NCBI RefSeq assembly: GCF_030463565.1
Contig: NC_134655.1
Location: 6,522,372-6,586,371 of the forward strand
Reading direction: 5' to 3'
From: Pelecanus crispus
Taxonomy: Eukaryota; Chordata; Aves; Pelecaniformes; Pelecanidae
DNA: 64,000 bases
Shown: positions 1-12,900 of the stretch, in pieces
Position numbering within the stretch: the first letter of the stretch is position 1
Layout of the letters: every line of letters begins with the position of its first letter
The notes under the pieces: generated by a model
The model's database searches: none
Told to the model about the DNA's origin: nothing
The model's input: the letters and a program-made list of their open reading frames with translations, nothing else
Made by a program: the position numbers and the translations under genes

Positions 1-2251
1 AGTAAATAAAGCTGTAAGAACAACTGCTCAGATTAAACCTTTACATTTGTCAAATGACAGTAGCCCATTTAGGACCTGCTCAGCTAAAAAATTCCTGTTA
101 CCTTCAGTAGGATGCAGACCAGACTCCTAACATAGCCTTCTGTGAAAACAAGACCCCCTTGTCATAGGTAACGATCAATACTATTTAGTCAGCAATCTTT
201 GCTATTCTGTAAGTTCCTAAGACCTTTTCAGTACTTCCATACCATTCAAAGAGAAAAGTAGAATGGGGTGAGATGTTTCATTAGCAATATATAAAGTAAG
301 AAGTAGACAAACCAAGGTGATTTGCAGCCTTGAATCATTGTCATGTATGCATCACAGAACTAGCTGAGTTTGATTCAGCAAAATTTATTCCTTATTTTTC
401 TCTTCAGTAGTCTTAGGTACCTGTGATTTCAGAAGTCTGGGAATTTTGTAGAACATTTAAGATAAACTTTTTGGACAGCAAGTTTTCCTAAATTTCATCC
501 AACCTTCATCTGAATGCCTAAGTTATTCACTGTTCTGCTAAGCATTGTCAGCAGTATGACCCCAGGCATCCTGTCTCAGACTGGAAGCAGGACATTTTCA
601 TACAGAGTTGGTAGTTACAAATGCTGTTTGCTCCAACTCTACTGTTACGCATCTAAAGAGAACACTCAAGTGCAAGTACTGAAGTCGTGTTCCAGCTGAC
701 AAAGAACTGCTGAATATTTTGCCGCTAGTACTGAGACAGTAATGAAGATGACAAAGATCACAAAGCAACAGACTGCAAATCACTTGAATCATATTTTGAG
801 TGGTGTATTATGGTAACCTATAAATAACTAATTGCATAAAATTGCTTTAGTAGTTTCTAGATGGCAGCTTTAATTAAAAGCACCGGAGACATTTAGAAGT
901 TTAGAAATGGATGGCATGTAATTTGCCCTTTTACCAACCATAAAATGGTAATTAACCAATTTGATTCACTTCTTCCTATTAAAAGTTTTATGAGAATCGC
1001 AAGTTCCTTCTAAACACGGGGTTTTTTTCAGCAGAAGGTGGCATCCTCTTTTATCAGTCCTGACCAGTAGATTTAGATGTTCTTTTTCAAATTCTTCAGA
1101 AGTTTAATTAGAAGTTTTCAATGTAAAATGCTCATTTGCAAAGCTTTTAGCTGAGCAAAAAGTGTAAAGTAGAATTTGCAGACATGGGCAACATATAGCT
1201 CTAGCTGCTGTTTATTAATGTGTTCAAAAAGTGTTTGTTCCCAAAAAGAGACTCTTAGAATGTAAGTAAGGGCTATGATGTGGGAGGGAAAAAGAAAGAA
1301 AATACCTTAATGGGGAATTCACTGTATTACTTTTAATCCATATTTTCAGCACTATAAGCTTAGCTCCATTAACATTGAAATGCCAAAATTTCTAGACCAA
1401 AAGATCATATGTATAATAATCATATGTATTTTGAACTTATACCTGTGAGAACGACACACAAAAATGATTAGTTTGCTTTCAAAGTGTTATTTGCATTTGT
1501 TATCGTGTACGTATGTGTACTAAGGCAGATTTGTCAAGGGAAATAACCCTTTAACTGAAATCACTCCTAAGAGCATATAACAGGAGAGGTTATAGTCAGC
1601 CTTCTGTGTTTGTCATGGTTGTAGTCAGCCCATCTACTAAGTATTATTTGGTGCAGAAAATGGTTATAAAGAGCAAACTTTTTCTGCAGAGTCTTTCTAG
1701 TGATTATACTTAGTAGCCATGTGCGATTGCACTAGCAGCAGTTCATTTTTAACATTAGTTAACAGAATTTAAATGGTACTAATTAAAAAACCTTTAAGTG
1801 TTGTAAATACTGTTCTAAGATGTCTGTGCATAAATCTACTGGAGATAGATGTTCATAAGAGCTACTCTTTTACATTCAGGTACAAAATCTAGTCCTATGT
1901 AAGATAGCCCCAGTGACTAAACATGACTAGAAACAGTCCTTCAGTACAAGCATGTTACTCAGAAAAACAGATTGTGCTCAGCCTGGAGTCAAAGAACAAG
2001 AGTAAATACTTGCACAAGTTTATTTTGTCCTCACTCAGACATCAGTGTTTAATGAAGAACCTCATATCCAAGCAAGATAAGTCTGTCACTTGTGCAATAG
2101 GTCACGTTTGTGCCCAAACACAGCAGCAGGTGGGCATACAGTTCAGTGCTACGATTCCGTAAAAAGAACAAGAATCAGGCTGAGAGCCTAATATAAAAAC
2201 TGCATCTCATTCTCTGTACAAAGAAAAGATACCTAAAAATGACCTTTTTTA

Positions 2252-2270
2252 CTCACTCACGGAGTGAGTG
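2252..2270. repeat. Perfect 8-bp inverted repeat
   Basis: actcactc and gagtgagt are separated by three bases, a possible small hairpin in the intron. Confidence 0.8.
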
Positions 2271-3850
2271 GTGTTCCTACTTGCACTCAGCGCAATTCAT
2301 TACACTCAGCATGTGCATGTTTCCTCCCTAGTTCCTCGGTGATTAAAGCACAGTTGAAGTGCTGTGTGTGATTTGATTCTGCATTACACTGTACGTCAGA
2401 AAAGGATTAAAAATAAGCTCTTGGAGTACAGATTATGTCAAGCATCATGCAAGATGTGACAGGAGCATTAATGAATCCAACCCTAATAATGAATAAGTTG
2501 GGACAGTTTAGCCACAAATCTGTATTTTGTTTTCCAATGGATGTCTTCTATAGGGTATTTGTCAACAAGAATTAATGCATAAGTAATTTTTTCAAATGGG
2601 TGAAGTCATGTTGTTTCAGTATACAGGAGTAAGCACTGGAAGCAGTAGTTCATTGTCAAACATATATACACTGATACTTGAAGAAACTGGCGTATTAGGA
2701 AGTACCAGGAATTTATTATCTTTAGGACAAATACTGAAGACGTGGGCTTGTTTATGCCATCACACTGGCATATGCACTTCCCCTGCAGATAGATTGCCTT
2801 TCTGCAATGGCTGGAGAGCAGAATTATTAACATTAAAGGATCTTTGGTTTTCTTATATACTCAGTGTTTGAAATCCATTCAGCAACACAGCTGAGTAGCT
2901 TTATTTCATTGCAGCATAATTTTTGATTTTTATATAATGGATGGTTTGGAGCCAACACAGCCATCTGTTCACAGGGAAATTGCGTAGAACAGAAGATGCA
3001 CTTGCCCTAGCAATAGATCCTGGCCTTGTGTTATCCACGGCATGGATCCGATCCAGGGCTGCACTGCCCAGGTGAGAAGCAGAGCCCCTCGCCTACCACG
3101 CGGCACCGCCCCTCTGCAAAGGCAGACTGAGACACAGCACATGTGCTGTAGTTCCCACCCACATCAGGTTTCTCATTTGAGCCTGAGAACCACACTGGAA
3201 AGCAATTCAAATCCCATCAAATACTGCTCCCCAGTGCAATGTCAGTAAGGTTAAAAACATCCCCAACAATGACAGCTGCACGCACACCACAACAGTCACA
3301 TATGGTGGTCCTTGCTCCCCGCATCTTCCCTGCTACAGCAGTCCAGCGTGGCTTTTTCTTCTCAAAACGAGTCTTGAAAAGACTCTCAAGATAGTAGTAG
3401 GAGGCTGAGACTGAAAACACTTTTGTCTCCAACCTTCACACATCCCTGAAGAAAAAACCCTAGAACAATTTTCCAGCAGCTTTTTCATTTACGAATAATG
3501 CCTTAGCATGCTTCAGCTTTACAGCGTAAAGGCTGGTCAGAGCAGGACAGAGCCCAGGCAGAAGGGTGGGAGCCCCTGAGCACCCCAGCAAAAAGAGCAG
3601 GAGGTGCCAGCTCCACCTGCTTTGTGGCCCCAAACTGTGGTAGCAGAGTCAACACAGCCCTTCTCATTTTCTGAAGAGAAAATTTATCCATGTACAAACT
3701 GCAGATCATGACTTGGGGCCTTTGGGAACTACTGTCGTGAGAGCCTCTGCAGACTTCTAGCTGCAGCACAGAAGGTGCAGTCCTTTCAGTGTGGTTTGCT
3801 CTGTTCCCTCAGAGTAACATTTGGAAAAACCTTATCAGTTTTTTATATTT

Positions 3851-3902
3851 GTTTATATGGTCATTAATACTGGTTTATATATTGTTTATATGGTCATTAA
3901 TA
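3851..3902. repeat. Short direct duplication
   Basis: The 19-mer gtttatatggtcattaata occurs at 3851 and again at 3884, a 33-base spacing, in AT-rich intron. Confidence 0.85.
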
Positions 3903-5854
3903 ACCAGTCTGGGTTTCTTTTTGCTTCAGTTGGGGTTTTAGGGTGGATGTTTTAGCAGCTCACTTGTATCAAAAGAGATTTTGTGGTTGCCTTTGCACAT
4001 CTAGCCTTTGTTTCTGAAGACACAACCAGCCCTCAGCTCCAGCCCTGCAGGCACCCCTAATTCTGGCCTTTTGTGTGCACTGGTCTCTTCAGTGCAAAGT
4101 CTCTTTAGCATGCACGAGGGACAGACAGAGGTGCCATCCCTTCCCAAAAACTGGAACGCACAGGTCACCCCCCAAACACCAAAACAAATCTTTTTGCTTC
4201 TCAGATGCACTCTACCTCAGCTCACCTTCAAACCTTCAGCATTTTGGATTCAGAATTGGACTTCTCAGAACCAGGCGAGAACCACGAGCTTGCCAGTCGT
4301 TCTATAGTTTCCAAAAGCACCATTAGTCTTTAATTAAAGAGTAAAGATGCTCTGAGGTAGCCAGTACCAAGGCGGCATGACCTGAGCTCACAGACCAGCA
4401 AGGAGCCAGGCCCCAAGATGTCTGTTCTTCCTTTGGCCTTTTTATAACCTCCCAGATTTCCCCCCCAGCTGACCCATCCAGCCCCCCCCAGGTGATTTCA
4501 ATCCCCTGTCTGTCCTGGAGAATTGGAGAATTTCAGTGGTCATCTGTTTTGCAGAAAGAAGCGATGTAGCCTAACCCTGTACCCTGCAGCACTTCAGCAG
4601 TCCGTGGGCATTTTTTTGTCCTGGATGGAGAAGGTGGCAGGATGGTGAATACCCCTCTTCTAACAGCAGTTCGCAGCTAGATGAATACACTAAATTGACA
4701 ATTTAAAGAATGAATTTCAGCTACTAACACGGTGCTGATAGATAGGCTGAAAGCTCAATGTAGTAGGAGCACGAGACGCTGGAGTTTGCTGTGGCCTTTG
4801 GGTTCGTTCTGCGGTGATACCCTCAGGCCTCTGCAAGGTGCCTGCGCGGCCTCGCTCAGGGCCTCCGTCTCAGCCAGGGTAAGGGATGGAAAACCTCCGG
4901 CGGAGGAGGAGGGGAGAGTCGAGCCCTCGCTAGCCTGCTGGCCGCGATAGAAAAACCGGTGTGGACATCGTTCCTGCTGTTAGAAAAGAAGTAATTGTGG
5001 GCAGTTTGTCTTGGGACCCTGCCACTGGGTGTTAATGCTGTAAGAGAAAGCGTGTTACACTGCAATGCGTATGTAACTCAAACTCAATCCCCAGGCATTT
5101 CCAACTGCCAGGTACAGATTTATTTAGGTGCCTGGGGAGACCGTCTCCCCTTCTCCCAGCCCCGTGGGAGATGCGTGTTCCCCATCAGGGCCGCCTGCCC
5201 CTGCCCCCCCGACTGCTTACTCTCCCTTGCCCCCGGCTACAACTGCTCCTGTGTATTTCAAGAAATTAAATTAAGTATAAGGAAATGGGGCTGGAGGGTG
5301 AGGGAATTCAGTTTGGGGTTTTTTTCTTTTTTAATGGCGTATGGAATGGCTCTGTGAAATCCTAAACTGGCATGCGGACAAGTGTTTTGTAAACTCAAGA
5401 GTACATGCAGCCTCGGTTGTGCTAAGTGCAGGGGACAAAAATCAAGAACCATATAAGCCACTGTCCAAACCATCTGTTCAAGTCCTCTGCCTTTCATTTC
5501 TGTGTAGCAGAACATAAATTCATTATTAAAATAGCTTGGCTGTGCACAGCAGCTGCTATAATTGCAAAGTTATGCAACTTTAAATGGGAAATTACAAAGT
5601 AGTTTAAAGCAAGAAATTGAGCTGTTTCAGTAGAAAGGATTTCACAAACCTAACACGAATAGAAGTGCTTTTCTAGCTATATTTTCAGCGTTTCAGGGAA
5701 AAAAGATCTTACTTACAGTTCGTGCAATATAGAAAAGTCTAACAAAGTGAATGCAGGAAGAACTGGGGAGAAAGTTTTAGACTGGGACAGACCAGGGCCA
5801 GGCATGACTTGTGACATGGCTGCACCCCACACTGCTGGTGGGAGATAGCAAGCC

Positions 5855-5890
5855 CTCTGTTCCTCAGTTTTCCCACTGAAATAGAGAAGA
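5855..5890 (+). repeat. Possible MIR-like SINE core remnant
   Basis: The stretch ctctgttcctcagttttccc is close to the conserved core of MIR SINEs. Flanks are not recognisable, so this may be chance. Confidence 0.3.
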
Positions 5891-6661
5891 CCATGACCTT
5901 CCTTCGCATAGCCCTCGCATCTGTTTCAGGGTCCATCTCTCCTCTGCAGCGCAGTGCAGCAGTGCTGCAGCTATTGCAGATCCCAAAGTGGGAGAACTGT
6001 GCTAGCTCCTGCTGAAGCCCGCTGTTGTCATGTGGCTGCTTCCAGTATGTGACCGTCATCTTGGGCAATACTGCACTGCAATGCATTCTGCAGCACAGAT
6101 ATTTCTTCTGCCTGCTAAGCAGGGCCTGCTTTGCACCGTCTATATGTATAGCCCGTATCACAACGAAAGTCTCTCTCGCTTTCTGTGGGTGCTTCTTCCT
6201 TGCTCAGATGCTCTGATAATTCAGACAGTACAGTAATAAAAAATATTTCCCTCTGATGAGAATTAAGAAAGTGAAAATGAAGAAAAATCAACTGTAAGAT
6301 AAGTTTTTAGAAAAGCTAGTCTTGTCCCACTCTGTGATGGATGTGAAGCAAAGTTATTGAAGAGCCTTAAGTCTATGTATGTAAAATTAGATTACAAGCA
6401 AAGCCTCTGCTGTTTTGTTCTGTCTCTTCCTCGTATCTTCCTTCTTCCTCTGTAAGTCAAAGACAGTCTGATATATGGGTATGGTCTTTCCATACACAAT
6501 TTGTATAAGCCTCAAATAAGCAGAGGGTAGAAAAAAAAAAGTCATACTTTTTTTTAATTGGCAGATTTTCAGAGTCCAGGAGGAGAGGAAACATTTTAAG
6601 CTCATACTTTTTAATCTAGATAATGTCAGTACTAACACTCTTACCCTTTCCCTTCATCCAG

Positions 6662-6816
6662 GTATCACTGTAGATAAGCATGGATTTATTTACTTCGTTG
6701 ACGGTACCATGATTCGGAAAATTGATGAGAACGGTGTGATCACAACAATAATAGGTTCGAACGGCCTCACATCAACCCAGCCATTGAGCTGTGACTCTGG
6801 AATGGACATCACTCAG
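6662..6816 (+). CDS. TENM1: TENM1 exon: NHL propeller segment
   Basis: This exon of 155 bp starts after a cag acceptor and ends before a gtagac donor. It enters in phase 1: its first two bases finish a Gly codon, giving [20 protein letters not shown], and it leaves in phase 0 at DITQ. It encodes residues 1-52 of the visible partial protein (near residue 1310 of the full protein, assuming the mammalian length). The pattern of a hydrophobic start, Y-F-V-D-G and I-R-K-I-D is one NHL beta-propeller blade. The NHL domain in teneurins packs against the YD shell and takes part in homophilic and latrophilin-related contacts in the extracellular region. The next exon continues the same blade order directly, so no exon seems to be missing across the following 19.5-kb intron. 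The identification is firm; exact borders rest on splice consensus and phase. Confidence 0.93.
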
Positions 6817-9800
6817 GTAGACACTTGGTTTTCATGTGTTGTCACTTTTCTACATATTGTGGAGACAGATAACTTAGTTTCCTGTACAAGGATTATATAT
6901 CAGAATATGCTGGATGAATCAGATAATTCTGGACTGCACAGTATGGAGTAGATCTTCCATTCACATGATTATTTTAAGGTGTACCATATAAATGCAAAAT
7001 TATACACTTGATTTTTTTTCCAGGACATGGCATATGAATGTGTAGAGTGACTTATATAAAGAATACATAATGCTTTAGAAAGTTGCTTACTAGTCTTGAG
7101 ATATATCTTCTACGGAGTTTATCGGAAGTTTAGAGTGCTTTCCTTTAGTCCAGCATGCAGACTGATTTGCTTGAACTACTAAATGGAAAAAAAATGCATA
7201 TTCTGTTTACATCTAAGTCTGTTCTAAATCATGGAGGAGCATTACAGTAAGTAATTACACAACAGCAGTATTGTAGTGAAGCTACTGCATTTCTATACAT
7301 TTCTCAAAGTGCTTTTCAGTTCTTATTTCAAGAGCAGTGTAAAAGAAATTGGACTAAAGACACTTATCGCATCTATAGTTTATGCTAAAAAAGATATATA
7401 GATAAACATGAAGAAACATAAATGGTACTCTTGACCAGTCAGGGAGCCACACTTACAGATAGCACGAGGAAGGGATTGGCCTTTGCCCATAAACACTTGA
7501 ATTAATCAGCTTCAAAATGGGATAAAAGCCGTACTTGAAAAAATCTTGAGGCATTCAAGTAACATACTACAGTTATATTATGGGCCGTGTAAGGTAATAA
7601 CCCGGATCCAGTTAATTTTGCATTTCATTTTCTCCCTGCCCTTTTCTCAGTCCTTCACAACTGGAAAATCACAGTTAAAATAAAGTGTGTAACAATGGTA
7701 AGAGCTTGTTCCTCGTTGCTAAGTAGACTTTGAGTAATAGCGGGTGACTATGATCTTGTATTCACGTACATGAAGAACGTGGGGTCAATGTTTTGGGTAG
7801 TTCTTACCAATTTTCACAGGGGCAAACGATGGAATCTAATGCTGCTGTCACTGAAGCACTTGGGGATTTTATTAGTAGAGTCAAAACAGAAAAACATGTT
7901 CTTGTTCGATTTCACCTTTGACTGCACTCTGAGTACTGGCAAATGTGGGGAGGGGAACCTCAGCTTCCCTGTTCCCAGTTCGGTTCCTGTTCCCAGGATA
8001 GACAGGCCTTTGTATTCTCTCTGGTCCACTAGACACATAATTAATTATTCCATGTAAAGGAGGACAGGGTCAGCTGGCTTAGTTGCGCTAAACCCAAGCT
8101 TAAACTAGCCTAGTAATTGTCTTAAAATCATATGGCTTCTGGGCACCTTGGCTTCTGCTCTGGCACCTCTTCTTGCAGGCTAGCCAGTCCCGCAGCTGAG
8201 CAGGAGCCCGCTACGGCAAGCAGTGCTCCCCAGCTGGAGGCACTGACTCTCCGCTCCATTGCTACGCACCAGCTGGCAGGAGCGATGCTTCATGGAACTT
8301 AAAGCTGCCTGAAGCACGTTTGCTTGCTTCTTGGATACATACAACAACTGCCTGGGGCATCAATAACCAGATTAGAGATCTCTGAGGTGCAGGGAACGGT
8401 GCCAGGTGCAACGTCTGCTCCCTGCCTTCTCCTTGTGATCTGCATCTCAGGCTGTACAAATAATTGCTTTACTGGCCGTGTAATGTGCGGCTGTGTATTT
8501 ATGTTCAAATTTTTGCTCGTTTTGCTCAGTAACAAAATGTCTCACTAAATCTGAAATGGTGAGTTTTGATGGTTTTCAATTCCTTTTAAAAAATGCAAAT
8601 ACCCTTTGGCAAATAAGTTGCAGCAGGGGGGTTGGCAAATGCAGAAACAAAATGATTTTTTTTTTTTTTTTTACATTAAAATGAAATTAAAAAGGTAAAC
8701 TTTTTGGTAGGCTGGCTACTTGCCAGAAATGGGTTTAGTTTACCTTACTCCACAACACAGTTCCAATGCCATGGAGAACGGGCTTCTGCAAAATCCTAGT
8801 AAGAAAAAGCATGCCATAGCACAAATTCTTCTTCATATTGCTCTCAGGACATCAGCACTCAGCTTGGGTAGGGCCTTCTTTTCACAGAAGCAGAAATAAA
8901 CTTTTTTTTTTTCCCCGTGAACAATCCAGGTGCTTCCATGCTGCAGCACCTACCAGAAACTGTCGCTGCATGCTTCTCAAAATTTTGCAAATGTTTCAGC
9001 ATTCTAGGAAATCAAGATATGTTCTTACCACATAGATTGAGATACTCTTCAGATAAATTGAGAATGCGTGCCAGAAAATATTCTAAACAACATAATAAAT
9101 GATGGCATGTTAAAGTGTCCCTAAAAAGTGGCCAGTCTCATCTTCTAAGTATAGTAATACTTGCTGTATAATTTTCTGTCACTGATAGGTGAAGTCACGT
9201 TGACAATCTGCAGTACAGATGTACATGTAGCTTTTGGAAGCATTTCTTGTTTGGAGGATTTGTTTTGTGGGGGTTTAAGTGAATCTACTTATTGGAATTT
9301 TTCACAAAATCCATACTTTTGAGGTTTTTCACATACACAGTAAAACACAGACACGAAATAAATGCCGAGAATGCATGTTCTGAAAAGTAACTGTATCAAA
9401 TTTGCTCAATAGTCTTTTTCCAAAATTGTTGCTGATGCCCAGAAAATTCTATGAAATAATCACATCCCCTTGAAGTCAAGCATGTTAATCTGAAATTATA
9501 TCAATGAAAATAAGGGAGTGATATTTTCACTTAGTCAGAAACAATTGTATATCCTTGCAAGACTGCTGAGTTTATTCCAGAATGGCATAAACATAAATGA
9601 AAAATGCATTTGGCCCATCTCCACTTAAATTGTTTTTTGGCTAAATTACAAATGGCATTTACATCAAGAGAATGTGGGTTGCTCACAAATTGTGTGTTTA
9701 GAGGGACTTATGAAATAGGTTAATGAAATCAATTCTCAAAGCTAAATTTGTTCTGACAATAAAATCAACAACTTGCTCAAAATCAATATTTCTTGATTTA

Positions 9801-9900
9801 CCAAAGTACAAAAATGTACTCTTGAAGTAACCACATAGAATAACTGCCCATTGCGAAAACTACCATAAATGACAAACTTTCACTTTAAGGCATTCACTTT

Positions 9901-9939
9901 AATAAATGAGTTGATTATGAAAGGGTTTAATCATTTATT
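9901..9939. repeat. 9-bp inverted repeat
   Basis: aataaatga at 9901-9909 is matched by tcatttatt at 9931-9939 in an AT-rich part of the large intron. Confidence 0.75.
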
Positions 9940-12900
9940 CCAATATCAGTTTTGATGGAAACACTTCTTATTAATCATTCTGTGTTTGTTATTCACCACC
10001 TTCTCATTCTTAAGCATAGTATTCTGCATTCATAACAGGGGGAGGGAAGGACAGCTGGGGTTGAAAAGATTATGTGTTGTGGCAAATAAACCACCAAGCT
10101 CTGACTAATTACTTCGATCTCATACTTCACTGTGAGGATGTTAATCTGAATTTAGAAGGAAAAGGACATTCGGTTGACATGTTTATATGGTATGCCAGCA
10201 TTCTCAGTACTATTTCAGCATTACAGAACTTGGATGACTTGTCTTCTCAGCGCAGATGATTTTAGTGTTCTTCAATTAGTTAATAAGGAGCAAATCTAAA
10301 GAAAATGGCTCTTCAGAGCTAGGATTATGAATATATATGTGTATATACTCAACATTCACCGTTGATGCCAGAATTTTAGCAGACACCTACATTAAAATCA
10401 GTTATTCCAGTATCTTTCATTCTGATAGTGCTGGTCATATTTTTTGAAAATGCTGCCTCTGAAACCCTGAATACTACAACGTGAACAAGAGCTAAATTTT
10501 AAAGGCAAAATATTTTTCAAGAATATCAAAAGGTGGTGTTGGTCTTCATTTGTTCTGTGATTTTTTAGTATTCACCTCGCTAATCTACAGCACCCAGAAT
10601 CTGAATGCTGGACTTTTCAGATGAGTGCCCCTGCTGCTCGGTCCTTGGCTTCTTCTAAGCCTGGCTCCCATTCTTCATTTCTTCTTTGGAAGCTGTTTTG
10701 TTTTAGGTTGATTAAATGAATAATAAACCCACGTTGAACCTTATACTTTTGCATCTGAGCTGGAGGCCCCATGGACTGAGCTAGCTGATCTCCCAGCTGT
10801 ACAGTCTACTGAACATCTCCTTCTGTCAAATTGAAGCCCGGCTGAAGAGAACAGAATTACCTGCTACATCTCCTACCTTCCCCTTCGGATAGGAAGACTA
10901 TTGTAGGTACTCTAAATCAGGGACATAAGCGTTGGCCTAAAATACTCCTACTGACTTCTGAAATCGCTGCACTGTTGACTGCTCTGCGAACTTGCACCAG
11001 TAGTAGGCTAGCTGGGGGGACCACCCCGCAGCAGGACCTGTGGCAGGGCCTCCTTGCCACAAGCTGCAACAGGAGTGCTAAGGGAGGAGACTGGGATGGA
11101 GAGTGAAAGAAGGAAAAGAGAGGGGAATCATCATTCTGTCTCACTGCCTGGTGAATTTGGGCTTGATCCTGGTCTAGATCAGAGGCATCTCTAGGTTGCT
11201 CTTTTTCTCAAATGTGCACACTCTTGTAGCGTTTGCTGCATCCCTAGGGTATACAGGCATTTTTTAGCCTGGTTATTGATAGCAAATGAGAGCACATTGT
11301 GTGGCTATGTCTGTCGGTCTGTCAGTATTCTTTTCTTCATAGTAAATCAAAATCTTGGGCCAATTTCAAACAAATTTGTAGACAAACACCAGCCTTCACA
11401 GCATTTAAATGCCTACGCATTCCATAAAAATTATTAATCCAGTTGGAGAAGAGAGACCTAAAGTGCCCTTTCAAAAGGAAATATTGCAGCATGAGCTTTC
11501 TTTTATTAAACTCCAGAGATTCCACTCAGGATCTAATAAATGCTCCATTCACAGGAAAAGCTTCATTTGGTGCTTGGATCTTATTAAACTCCCAAGTCAG
11601 TCAGCCATGAGACGGAAGTCCTTAGGAAACCAGACTTCATTAGATCCAGTGTTCATAGAAGTTACATTGACGTTGTGGGAGGTTTTGTGTGAAAGTAAAA
11701 ACACTTCAGCTCAGCTTGAGCGATAAGCTTCGCTTCCCTTCTGCCTCCATTGCTGTGGTGAAAGCTGAGGAGAGAATTAGCAGATATTTCTACCATCTTG
11801 CAATTTCATCCTGTATCTTTCCTCCCATGAGAAATATGTGGGCTGAATTTCCACCGCTCTGAACCTCAAGTCATTTATATCTGTGCGAGTGGTAGCAGTT
11901 AGTATTTGGGGAGTGTTTAAACCAATCTCGAGCACAGTCCCTGCAAATACAGAGACCAAACATTTGCAAGGCAACAGAAAATGAATCCGAAGAGCTTTCT
12001 CTTAGCCTGTAACCATGGCCTTGTTCTTGTGCTGATGTCAGTCCCACTGGGCATGAGTCTGTGCCAAAGCAATAGCTCCAGCCTGATTGATGATGTTAAT
12101 AACTGTCACTGCTGTGTTCCAAAATGAAAGGTCTGGTTTGAAGACTTTTTCTTGACATTTGTTCTTCATCAGCTTTTGTTCAGCAGTTCTCCACATGAGG
12201 GAACCATCTATACTGTGTTGCTTCACATAAACTTCAGTGACACTGCAAAATGTTTTGCTCCCTTATAAAAATGTGGAAGTGTTACTTACATAGGCAATTT
12301 GCTTGCATGGGTCAAATTAAAAGGCAGATTTCTGGAACAGGGTTTAAAGGCAACCCACACATGGCAAGAATGCCACGTCCTGGACAGCCTACTTTGAATG
12401 ATGGAGGAGAGGGGAGAGAGCAGGAAGTAATGCTGTTGATTACCTACTTGAAATAGTGAAGTGAGAAACAGAATGCTGGGAAGCAGGACTAAAGATGAGC
12501 AGAATTGCTTGAAAATTTAGTATATAGCTCAAAAATGGAAACACTGACATTGGTCCCGCAGTCACAAGTGCTGCGGGCACTCCCCACCGGCATCTGCACA
12601 GGCGCAATATGCTTCAGTGGCATTGTGGAAGCCTTTTGAGCAGAACAAAAAGCTCCCGGGACATGGTGACCTCACTTGAAAGCAGCAATGAGGGTCGGCT
12701 CATCGGAGCAAGCACAGCCTGAACAGAACTTTCACTGCGTACGTTTGGAGGCAGGAAAGGAAAATGTGAAAGACAAAAATATGATCTGATGAACGGGTGA
12801 GAAACAGGGGGAGCGAGCTGCCAGTATAAAAACCAAACTGATTCTAGGCTGAAGTACTTTTAAGCCAGGTTGAGAGTAGGAAATCACAAAGGAACTGCAG

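Larger units (their letters stand above)
1..6661 (+). other. TENM1: TENM1 intron, 5' part outside the window
   Basis: This is intronic sequence leading to the acceptor before 6662 (ccttcatccag). No open frame here resembles a teneurin or other known protein. It is AT-rich with local GC-richer patches near 3040-3150, 4020-4180 and 4790-4960. It holds a small direct duplication near 3851-3902, a perfect 8-bp inverted repeat at 2252-2270 and a possible MIR-like fragment near 5855-5890. The preceding teneurin exon, which should end in the first base of a Gly codon, was not found and is presumed to lie to the left of the window. Confidence 0.85.

Noticed and set aside
4430-4500. C-rich stretch with a TATAA-like word as a possible LTR or promoter
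   Set aside because: No terminal TG...CA structure, no duplication of flanks and no downstream gene.
6817-6951. Open frame continuing past the first visible TENM1 exon
   Set aside because: It is a read-through into intron; the next exon continues the NHL blades exactly from 6816.
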